NCBI GenBank assembly: GCA_910583615.1
Contig: CAJTXP010000090.1
Span: 1-5,320 of the forward strand
Source: an uncultured Lachnospiraceae bacterium
GTDB lineage: Bacteria; Bacillota; Clostridia; Lachnospirales; Lachnospiraceae
Direction of reading: 5' to 3'
DNA length: 5,320 bases
A program made the translations under genes and the position numbers. Position 1 is the stretch's first letter. Each line of letters opens with the position of its first letter. Positions 1-5,320 of this stretch are shown here, one piece after another. The notes under the pieces were generated by a model. It was not told the origin of the DNA. It worked only from the letters and a program-made list of their open reading frames with translations, and did no database searches.

Positions 1-2
1 AA

Positions 3-32
3 CAGATGACTCTGGCAGGTCTTGCAGGATAG
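3..32 (+). CDS. Possible 3' end of an upstream gene (partial)
   Basis: One frame entering from the left edge is open and reads QMTLAGLAG before a TAG at 30-32. The TAG overlaps the purine-rich ribosome binding site of the following PcfJ-like gene, an arrangement typical of tightly packed operons. Only nine residues are visible, so no family can be assigned and the frame could be open by chance. If it is real, the PcfJ-like gene is probably co-transcribed with this upstream gene. Confidence 0.35.
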   Translation, partial: QMTLAGLAG

Positions 33-36
33 GGGG
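31..36 (+). promoter_or_regulatory. Ribosome binding site deciding the PcfJ-like start
   Basis: AGGGGG lies 2 bases before the ATG at 39 but 8 bases before the ATG at 45. Normal spacing is about 5-9 bases, so the second ATG is favoured as the true start. Homologue alignment or N-terminal peptides would settle the two-residue difference. Confidence 0.6.
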
Positions 37-44
37 AAATGCAG

Positions 45-2060
45 ATGAAAATAAATAAAAGAGAATGCCGGAAATTTGCAGATCCGGGGTTTAAAATGAA
101 CCAGAATCACGGGCTGCTCCATGCGGAGAAAGTGAAATACATTGTACGGACAGCAGTGAAAAATATCGGTAGAAAACGACTTCTGGTATTGTATATCTAT
201 CTGAGGGAGCAGGCGGCAGCAGGGACTTTCCAGCCAGCCTTGACTATGTTCCAGAGCAGGACAGAGTATGTCACTTTATGCCGCAGAGAGGATGGAAGCA
301 CCCGTTGGAGTGCGGCCGCCTTTTGTAACCTGCAGAGGGATTATGATTTCAGCAGGCGGTGTGCCTTTTATATGGCCGGTGATGAGGAACGTGTGACAAA
401 GTTTTGTAAAAAGAAAGGAGTTAAAGGTTTTACCAGCCTGTATTATTTGCAGAGTGACATCAGCGAAAAAAGGCAGTGGGAGCGGAAATTAAAAAAAGAA
501 AAAGAAATCCGTGAGAGAATGAAGGCAGTTCCTGCCCTACCCAGAGATATCGGAAATATGATCGAACGTGAGATTGCACCGCATTATTTTTTCTATACTT
601 ATAACAGGAAGAGAAAGGATATGGAGGGATTCTGCAGCGCATGTAAAGCCGAAGTGCCGATAACAGGTGTAAAACATAATGAAAAAGGCGTATGCCCTGT
701 TTGTAAGGCAAAGGTAACCTTTAAGAGCCGTGGAAAACGTGGGATGATCATTGACCAGAATACGCTGCAGGTACTTCAGCGCACTTCCAGGAATGAGGTC
801 GTAGTACGGTTCATTAAAATCTATTATCAGTATGGAGATGAAAGGGAACCGTATAAAAGCATTTATGAAAATGCCAGGACATTCCTTTACTGGGATGACG
901 CCGGTAACATTTCGGAAGAATGCTATTACTACAGCTACGGTTTTAGGGACAGGCCTACGCCGTGGAAACCGGGAAAACGTCCTGTAATCAACAGGTGGGT
1001 GTATAATTTTGAAGCTGATCAGACGGGATTTCTGTATGTAAAAAATTTACATAAGGTATTGAAAGAATCCCCATGGCAGTATTCCCAGCTGAAAGAATTT
1101 TATCTGGCAGGTAGGGAACCCCTTTATGCTATCCAGTATTTAATGAGATATAATCGTTACCCGATGCTGGAATATCTGGTAAAGCTTCATCTGTACCGCC
1201 TGGCTGAGAGTGTTGCGCATGATAATCATTATTATAGTTCAGACTCCGGTTTTAATCCAAATGGGAAGAATTTAAAGGAAGTGTTTGGGCTCGATAAAAG
1301 CCACCTTCCCCTGCTCAAGAGGGTAAATCCGGGACTTGGCCAGATGAAACTGATCCGGGCGTTTCTCCATGCAAACCTGGAGATGAATGAAGAACTGCTG
1401 CGCTGGTGTGGGAATTACAATATCAGCAGGGCAGAAAATGTACTTGTTCCATTAAAACATATGACACCGTATAAGCTGATGAAGTATGTAAATGAACAGT
1501 ACGCAAAGTTTTGTAAAACAAGCCCTTACCAAAGTGGCGGGTATTACAAAATGGAAGATATCCTGACAGATTACCGGGATTACCTGTGCATGAGCGAAGG
1601 ATTGGAATTAGATCTGAAAAACAGTTTTGTTCTTTTTCCGGCTGATTTAAAGAAAGCCCATGACAAGGTGAATGATATTTCGGACAAAGAGCAGGCCCTG
1701 GTCTATGACAGGCAGATACAGAAACAGTTTGAGGAGATGAATCAGCAGTATCATTTTGTAAAATATGGGTTTGTTGTACTCCTTCCCCATACTGCAAAGG
1801 AGATTCTGGAAGAAGGGCAGAACCTGCATCATTGTGTAGGAAGCTATGTAAAGAAGGTTGTTAAGAGGGAAAGTACCATCCTGTTTGTCCGGAAAGCCAG
1901 TGAACAGAGTAAATCTCTCTGTACCGTTGAGATTCAAAATGGGGAATTGGCGCAGGCTCGTTGTTATGGCAATCAGTCCCCTTCCCCCGCAGTCAGGAGA
2001 TTTCTGGATGTATGGGAAAAAGAGATTCTGCATGCCCCCGCACTTGCGGCTGCTGCATAG
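45..2060 (+). CDS. PcfJ-like conjugation-associated protein
   Basis: This 671-residue protein (673 if the ATG at 39 is used) resembles the PcfJ-like family, named after a gene in the conjugation region of enterococcal plasmid pCF10 and common in Firmicutes conjugative elements. The best evidence is the C-terminal region, about residues 560-655, with the family-like motif LHHCVGSYV (His595, His596, Cys597). It is followed by a strand-rich stretch ending in RCYGNQSP. A central zinc-ribbon-like element has CSAC at about 197-200 and CPVC at 217-220, a CX2C-X16-CX2C spacing that suggests metal and possibly nucleic-acid binding. Residues 135-165 are very rich in Lys, Arg and Glu, and probably helical. 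No signal peptide or membrane segment is seen, so it is probably cytoplasmic. The biochemical role of the family is not established; a role in conjugation is inferred from family context. The C-terminus ends in a low-complexity Ala-rich tail. The gene is AT-richer than the ligase block downstream and is closed by its own terminator. Confidence 0.8.
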   Translation: MKINKRECRKFADPGFKMNQNHGLLHAEKVKYIVRTAVKNIGRKRLLVLYIYLREQAAAGTFQPALTMFQSRTEYVTLCRREDGSTRWSAAAFCNLQRDYDFSRRCAFYMAGDEERVTKFCKKKGVKGFTSLYYLQSDISEKRQWERKLKKEKEIRERMKAVPALPRDIGNMIEREIAPHYFFYTYNRKRKDMEGFCSACKAEVPITGVKHNEKGVCPVCKAKVTFKSRGKRGMIIDQNTLQVLQRTSRNEVVVRFIKIYYQYGDEREPYKSIYENARTFLYWDDAGNISEECYYYSYGFRDRPTPWKPGKRPVINRWVYNFEADQTGFLYVKNLHKVLKESPWQYSQLKEFYLAGREPLYAIQYLMRYNRYPMLEYLVKLHLYRLAESVAHDNHYYSSDSGFNPNGKNLKEVFGLDKSHLPLLKRVNPGLGQMKLIRAFLHANLEMNEELLRWCGNYNISRAENVLVPLKHMTPYKLMKYVNEQYAKFCKTSPYQSGGYYKMEDILTDYRDYLCMSEGLELDLKNSFVLFPADLKKAHDKVNDISDKEQALVYDRQIQKQFEEMNQQYHFVKYGFVVLLPHTAKEILEEGQNLHHCVGSYVKKVVKRESTILFVRKASEQSKSLCTVEIQNGELAQARCYGNQSPSPAVRRFLDVWEKEILHAPALAAAA

Positions 2061-2062
2061 GT

Positions 2063-2099
2063 AAGAAAGCGGATGTCTTTATGGTATCCGCTTTCTTTT
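2063..2099 (+). terminator. Intrinsic terminator after the PcfJ-like gene
   Basis: A 12-bp perfect inverted repeat pairs 2063-2074 (AAGAAAGCGGAT) with 2086-2097 (ATCCGCTTTCTT). The stem can extend inward by G-U, U-G and C-G pairs to a UUUAU loop. The 3' arm runs into a T-rich tail (TTTCTTTTC). It begins two bases after the stop codon and separates the PcfJ-like gene from the ligase gene group. Confidence 0.88.
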
Positions 2100-2123
2100 C
2101 ATAAAGTTAAACATTGAAACGGA

Positions 2124-2130
2124 AAGGAGA
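2124..2130 (+). promoter_or_regulatory. Ribosome binding site of the 107-residue gene
   Basis: AAGGAGA sits 5 bases before the ATG at 2136. It supports that start over an alternative TTG at 2114, which opens a different, shadow frame. No convincing -35/-10 pair is visible between the preceding terminator and this site, so the group's promoter is undefined. Transcription may come from read-through or an atypical promoter. Confidence 0.7.
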
Positions 2131-2135
2131 TAAGT

Positions 2136-2459
2136 ATGGTAAAAAATCTGAGCCAGTTGAAAAAGACTTTGAAGAAAGGAACCTGTTTCGAGATCACCGC
2201 CCACTGCCGTCCGGAATACGTGGGGCAGAAACGGAAGGTCACAGTGGCAAACACCCAGGGGTTTTACAGCATCGTGCCGGAGGAACCGGAGTGTAAAGTC
2301 ACCCTTGCCAACAATGGAAGGGGGTCTGTCCTTTGGTGGAGCAACGCCCCGTTCTGGAAATTCGAGGACGGGATATGCAGTATATACTGTAACGATAAGG
2401 AGCAGACGGAAAAATATCTGATCATGTCATTCCGCATCACAGGACAGGAGGTGGCTTAA
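2136..2459 (+). CDS. Small protein of unknown function upstream of ligase
   Basis: This is a 107-residue soluble protein with no signal peptide or membrane segment. No named family is recognised. It has a basic N-terminal helix (NLSQLKKTLKKG, residues 4-15), then a probably beta-rich body with aromatic segments: GFYSIVP at 42-48, LWWSNAPFWKFEDG at 66-79 and a C-terminal YLIMSFRI at 94-101. Four cysteines (17, 24, 53, 81) and a fifth at 85 are not arranged as an obvious zinc site. Similar short proteins are, from memory, common hypotheticals in Lachnospiraceae mobile elements. Its TAA stop (2457-2459) directly abuts the ligase ATG, and the ligase ribosome binding site lies within its last codons, so the two are very likely translationally coupled. 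A role as a ligase partner, regulator or substrate-binding accessory is inference from position only. The coding assignment is strong because of its good ribosome binding site and tight packing. Confidence 0.82.
   Translation: MVKNLSQLKKTLKKGTCFEITAHCRPEYVGQKRKVTVANTQGFYSIVPEEPECKVTLANNGRGSVLWWSNAPFWKFEDGICSIYCNDKEQTEKYLIMSFRITGQEVA
2446..2453 (+). promoter_or_regulatory. Ribosome binding site of the ligase, inside the upstream ORF
   Basis: AGGAGGTG lies within the last codons of the 107-residue gene, 6 bases before the ligase ATG. This near-consensus site plus the TAA-ATG junction indicates efficient initiation, probably by ribosomes that have just finished the upstream gene. Confidence 0.75.
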
Positions 2460-4475
2460 ATGACACAGAACGCATGGGAAAAGATACAGGCGCTGACTGC
2501 ACAGTTAAACCGGTACAGAGATGAGTATTATAACAGTAATGCCCCGTCTGTTACCGATGGAGTCTATGACCGGATGTATGACGAGCTGGCAGCATTGGAG
2601 AAGGAAACGGGGATATGGATGGCAGATTCTCCCACCCAGACAGTGGGCTTTCAGGCAGTCAGTGAGCTTAAAAAGACAGGCCATTCGATCCCGCTGCTCT
2701 CACTGGACAAGACAAAAAGCATAGAGGAACTGGTCTCCTTTGCAGGGGAGCATCAGATCCTTTTGATGTTAAAACTGGACGGCCTGACGGTCAAGCTGAC
2801 TTATGAGGACGGGAAACTGGCCGAGGCTGCCACCCGTGGTGACGGAGATACCGGCGAAGTGGTGACACACAATGTCCGGGGGATTTCCGGGATACCACAG
2901 CACATTCCCCACAGGGAACGTCTGGTGGTGAGCGGGGAGGCGTTCATCCGCCCCGGTGATTTTTTGAAACTGCAGGAAACCCTGACGGACAGCAGCGGTG
3001 AGCGTTACAAGAACGGAAGGAACCTGGCTGCCGGCTCCGTGCGCCTTCTGGATGCGGCGGTCTGCCGGGAGCGCAGGGTGATGTTCATGCCCTTTGCCGT
3101 GGTGGAAGGATTTCAGGAAATGGGATCAAAATCCCAGAAACTGCGGAAACTCCCGGAACTGGGCTTCCAGGTCTGTAAATTTGTCATCAGCAAGAGGAAG
3201 CTGACCAGCCAGGAGATGGCGGACGGCATCGGGAATCTGCGGCAGTTTGCAGAGGACAATGACATCCCCATTGACGGGATCGTGGCCTCCTATAACGACA
3301 TTGCCTTTTCCCGGTCCTGCGGCAGGACAGGACACCACTATAAGGACGGACTGGCCTTTAAATTTGGGGATGAACTCCATGAGACAAAGCTGCTCTTCAT
3401 TGAGTGGAACCCTTCCCGTTCCGGGGAGATCTCGCCGGTGGCAGTTTTTCAGCCAGTGGAGATAGATGGATGTGGGGTATCCAGGGCAAGCCTGCACAAC
3501 CTTTCCTTTATTGAGGGGATGGAGCTGATGCCCGGCTGCCGGATACTGGTCAGCAAGCGGAACATGATCATCCCCCATGTGGAGGAAAATCTGGACCGTG
3601 GCCGTTTTGTCATGGGGCAGGCCGTACCGGAAAGGTGCCCCTGCTGTGGGGAGCCTGTCCGCATCCACGAGAGCCGTTCCGTGGAGAATGGGAAAGATAA
3701 GGTTACTAAGACTCTGTTTTGTGATAACCAGGGCTGTGAGACCAGACGCCTGCGCCGGTTCGTGCATTTCGTCAGCCAGAAAGCTATGAATATCGAAGGT
3801 CTGTCAGAGGCCACTCTGGAGAAATTCATTGGAAAAGGGTGGATTCACACCTACATGGATATCTATGGGCTTGACAGGCACAGGAACGAGATTGTAAATA
3901 TGGAAGGCTTTGGGGAGAAATCCTGGCAGCGTCTGTGGGATGCCATCCAGGGCAGCAGGAATACCACCTTTGAGCGGTATCTCATCGCCATGGATATCCC
4001 TATGGTGGGAAATACGGCCAGCCGGACCCTTGCCGGGGTGTTCCACAGTGACCTGGAGGAATTTGAGGACGCGGTGCATCACCAGTATGATTTTACGCAG
4101 CTTCCTGATTTCGGGGATACCCTGCACAACAATATCCATGAGTGGTTTTATGATGAAGAAAATCTGTATGTATGGGAGGTATTACAGCAAATGTTGCATA
4201 TCGAAAAAAGGACAGCGGAAGAGAATACGGCCGCAGTAAGGGAAAATCCTTTTGTGGGGGTGACCATTGTGGTGACAGGAAAAGTGGAACCCTATACCCG
4301 CAGCGGCATCAATGAGAAGATTGAATCCCTGGGCGCCCATGCCGGGAGTTCGGTGAGCAAAAAGACGGATTACCTGGTCTGCGGGGAGAATGCCGGGAGC
4401 AAGCTGGCAAAGGCAAGGGAGCTGGGGATAACAGTTCTGACGCCGGCCCAGTTTTTCCAGATGGCAGGCGAATAG
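2460..4475 (+). CDS. ligA: NAD+-dependent DNA ligase homologue, divergent accessory type
   Basis: LigA enzymes seal 3'-OH/5'-phosphate nicks in DNA, using NAD+ as the adenylate donor and releasing NMN. At 671 residues it has the usual LigA length and the full domain order. These are domain Ia (about 1-60, with YYNSNAPSVTDGVYDRM), the adenylation domain (about 65-305) and an OB fold (about 306-385). They are followed by a four-cysteine zinc finger (Cys393, 396, 421, 426), helix-hairpin-helix repeats (about 440-580) and a C-terminal BRCT domain (about 595-671, with SVSKKTDYLVCGENAGSKLAKA). Motifs kept include KLDG with the expected AMP-accepting Lys105, ATRGDGDTGE at 124-133, GEAF with Glu160, NGRNLAAGSVR at 185-195, IDGIV at 271-275 and AFKF with Lys301. 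Relative to E. coli LigA as I recall it, the domain Ia His is Tyr24, the Glu two before the catalytic Lys is Met103, and the motif IV Lys is Ser277. The OB loop usually reading RAGDVIP is KRNMIIP. Activity is therefore likely but unproven. Its place in a mobile segment suggests an element-borne copy in addition to the host ligase. A degenerate, non-catalytic DNA-binding role is the main alternative. Confidence 0.93.
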   Translation: MTQNAWEKIQALTAQLNRYRDEYYNSNAPSVTDGVYDRMYDELAALEKETGIWMADSPTQTVGFQAVSELKKTGHSIPLLSLDKTKSIEELVSFAGEHQILLMLKLDGLTVKLTYEDGKLAEAATRGDGDTGEVVTHNVRGISGIPQHIPHRERLVVSGEAFIRPGDFLKLQETLTDSSGERYKNGRNLAAGSVRLLDAAVCRERRVMFMPFAVVEGFQEMGSKSQKLRKLPELGFQVCKFVISKRKLTSQEMADGIGNLRQFAEDNDIPIDGIVASYNDIAFSRSCGRTGHHYKDGLAFKFGDELHETKLLFIEWNPSRSGEISPVAVFQPVEIDGCGVSRASLHNLSFIEGMELMPGCRILVSKRNMIIPHVEENLDRGRFVMGQAVPERCPCCGEPVRIHESRSVENGKDKVTKTLFCDNQGCETRRLRRFVHFVSQKAMNIEGLSEATLEKFIGKGWIHTYMDIYGLDRHRNEIVNMEGFGEKSWQRLWDAIQGSRNTTFERYLIAMDIPMVGNTASRTLAGVFHSDLEEFEDAVHHQYDFTQLPDFGDTLHNNIHEWFYDEENLYVWEVLQQMLHIEKRTAEENTAAVRENPFVGVTIVVTGKVEPYTRSGINEKIESLGAHAGSSVSKKTDYLVCGENAGSKLAKARELGITVLTPAQFFQMAGE

Positions 4476-4514
4476 AAAGGAAACTACCCGCCAGAAACAA
4501 GTAAATCATAGCAT

Positions 4515-4544
4515 ACGGGGGAGAGAAAAGAGGCTCTCCCCTGT
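4515..4544 (+). promoter_or_regulatory. GC-rich hairpin in the ligase-to-208-residue-gene spacer
   Basis: An 8-bp perfect stem pairs GGGGAGAG (4518-4525) with CTCTCCCC (4534-4541). It extends outward through G-U, C-G and A-U to 11 pairs, with an 8-base loop AAAAGAGG. It is not followed by a U-tract, so a standard intrinsic terminator is unlikely. It ends 6 bases before the ribosome binding site of the next gene. It could be an mRNA-stability or processing element, an attenuator, or a site affecting translation of that gene. The function is inference; the structure is seen directly. Confidence 0.6.
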
Positions 4545-4548
4545 CTGG

Positions 4549-4555
4549 AAGGAGG
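4549..4555 (+). promoter_or_regulatory. Ribosome binding site of the 208-residue gene
   Basis: AAGGAGG lies 7 bases before the ATG at 4563, a near-ideal site that fixes the start. It sits directly downstream of the spacer hairpin. Confidence 0.8.
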
Positions 4556-4562
4556 CTATAAG

Positions 4563-5189
4563 ATGAATAACAGGACGATGATAAAATTATCCACATCCGA
4601 GGACTGCGTTACCCTGCGGACACTCTCTAAAGAGTACCATTCTCCCCAGGGCTTTGTCTTTACGGAGAAAGAACTGCTGGAACTGGAAGAAAGAAGATAT
4701 ATGACGGTATCCGATATCCGCTCCTTTGCAAAACTGTCATTACGGAAGTCTTTCGAGCAGGCGGAGATTCTGGAAATAGAATTTACCTGGCTCAGTGACG
4801 CAGGGGGAGGGAAGGTGTCCGGCAGGACGGAAACAGTACGGCTTTCCTATGAGAAATTTAAAGCTTCCATAACGCAGAGCCGGGAGAATAGCATGCAGAT
4901 AAAGATGCTGTCCTTAGAGGAAAGCGGCAAGCCAAAGATTGAGTTTCAGAGCAGAAGAAACCTGAAAGCAGTGGCGGAGACAAAGGCATTGCGGAAAAAA
5001 CTGGGAAAGTTCCTGGCAGACCATTTCCTGAGATGGAAAGGCAGCAGGCAGATCACGGTGTATGATGATTTTGAACCGTACAGCTTTTTCTTCCGGGAAC
5101 AGACGCCCTATGGGGCCGGCATATGCGGGGGAGTCATCCTCCACGGCCGGGAGAATCTGGAAAAGGCGTACTATGGGATACATACCTGA
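4563..5189 (+). CDS. Unknown protein with DUF4120-like C-terminus
   Basis: This is a 208-residue soluble protein with no signal peptide or membrane segment and no recognised enzymatic motif. The N-terminal two thirds (about 1-130) are not recognised. They contain a charged helix near FTEKELLELEERR (33-45) and alternating strand-like segments (ILEIEFTWL at 69-77, ETVRLSYEKF at 90-99). A basic helical linker follows (about 131-160). The C-terminal 45 residues (YDDFEPYSFFF at 167-177, GICGG at 186-190, ILHG at 192-195, final IHT) resemble the end of DUF4120-type proteins, which as I recall them share an FxPxSFxF...GxxGG..xHG...IHT pattern and terminate in IHT. That match is from memory and is moderately certain. 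The function of that family is unknown to me. The gene lies 87 bases after the ligase and shares the downstream terminator, so co-transcription with the ligase is likely unless the spacer hairpin interrupts it. Confidence 0.8.
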   Translation: MNNRTMIKLSTSEDCVTLRTLSKEYHSPQGFVFTEKELLELEERRYMTVSDIRSFAKLSLRKSFEQAEILEIEFTWLSDAGGGKVSGRTETVRLSYEKFKASITQSRENSMQIKMLSLEESGKPKIEFQSRRNLKAVAETKALRKKLGKFLADHFLRWKGSRQITVYDDFEPYSFFFREQTPYGAGICGGVILHGRENLEKAYYGIHT

Positions 5190-5217
5190 CCGGAGAGGGC
5201 AGGACAAGTTATGGTGT

Positions 5218-5271
5218 AAAAAAACAGGACACGGCAGTCAATATGCTGTCGGTCCTGTTTTTTTATTTTTT
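5218..5271 (+). terminator. Strong, probably bidirectional intrinsic terminator
   Basis: A 9-bp stem pairs AAACAGGAC (5222-5230) with GTCCTGTTT (5252-5260). After one bulged A it continues with six more pairs (5232-5237 with 5246-5251, one G-U) to an 8-base loop. A long T-tract (5258-5264, then more Ts after one A) follows. A run of seven As (5218-5224) on the left gives a matching U-tract on the reverse strand, so it could stop transcription in both directions. It closes the ligase gene group 28 bases after the last stop codon. Confidence 0.92.
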
Positions 5272-5320
5272 GTTGAAAAAAGACGTATTCAATGCGTAAA
5301 GAATAAGTATAAAGGAAAAA

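Noticed and set aside
460..711. Minus-strand open frame opposite the PcfJ-like gene
   Set aside because: It lies wholly inside a well-supported gene, has no recognisable family features or good ribosome binding site, and reads as an antisense shadow.
1423..2033. Two overlapping minus-strand frames under the 3' part of the PcfJ-like gene
   Set aside because: They overlap each other and the conserved HHCVGSY region of the real gene, so they are shadows.
3126..3767. 213-residue minus-strand open frame inside the ligase gene
   Set aside because: It is antisense to the conserved adenylation, OB and zinc-finger coding region. Long antisense frames are expected in GC-richer genes, and it shows no family resemblance.
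2460..4475. The ligase as a pseudogene
   Set aside because: The frame is intact at normal LigA length, all domains and zinc cysteines are present, and the ribosome binding site is good. The substitutions look like divergence rather than decay.
4515..4544. Reading the spacer hairpin as an intrinsic terminator of the ligase gene
   Set aside because: The stem is strong but is followed by GTCTGG rather than a run of Ts, so it lacks the required U-tract.
4309..4596. Minus-strand frame across the end of the ligase and the spacer
   Set aside because: It overlaps the ligase BRCT domain and the start of the next gene, and its Ser/Pro/Leu-rich composition is typical of a non-coding frame.
5273..5320. 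Possible promoter in the last AT-rich bases (TTGAAA at 5273 with TAAAGA at 5297, or TATAAA at 5308)
   Set aside because: The TTGAAA/TAAAGA pair has 18-base spacing but a poor -10 box, and the better TATAAA is too far from it. The following gene is outside the window. Too weak to annotate.

Overview
The window looks like part of a conjugative mobile element (an ICE or plasmid backbone) from a low-to-mid GC gut Firmicute, most likely a Lachnospiraceae-type Clostridia. The evidence is a PcfJ-family conjugation-associated protein, strong AGGAGG-type ribosome binding sites, intrinsic terminators with U-tracts, and an accessory DNA ligase next to short proteins of unknown function. All supported genes are on the + strand. 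No rRNA, tRNA, CRISPR array, insertion sequence, integrase, origin or attachment site is visible.

Layout: (1) bases 1-32 hold what may be the last codons of an upstream gene. (2) A 671-residue PcfJ-like protein ends at 2060 and is closed by a strong intrinsic terminator (about 2063-2099). (3) A second gene group starts with a 107-residue protein of unknown function (2136-2459). Its stop codon directly abuts the start of a full-length, 671-residue NAD+-dependent DNA ligase homologue (ligA-like, 2460-4475). (4) An 87-base spacer with a long GC-rich hairpin leads to a 208-residue protein (4563-5189), whose C-terminus resembles DUF4120-type proteins. A strong, probably bidirectional terminator (about 5218-5271) closes the group. 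The last 50 bases are AT-rich and belong to the next intergenic region.

Biologically, the window reads as a cargo or DNA-processing segment of a conjugative element. The PcfJ-like gene is an auxiliary conjugation gene of unknown biochemistry. The ligase could seal nicks during transfer, replication or repair of the element. The small protein just upstream of it is probably translationally coupled to it.

The most interesting point is the ligase. All its domains are present, and so is the KLDG adenylation motif. However, several positions that contact NAD+ in the well-studied E. coli LigA appear substituted: the domain Ia His is Tyr24, the Glu two residues before the catalytic Lys is Met103, and the motif IV Lys is Ser277. 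It may be a specialised or altered-specificity ligase rather than a spare housekeeping copy. Base composition also changes across the first terminator: the PcfJ gene is AT-richer than the ligase block, which suggests modular assembly.
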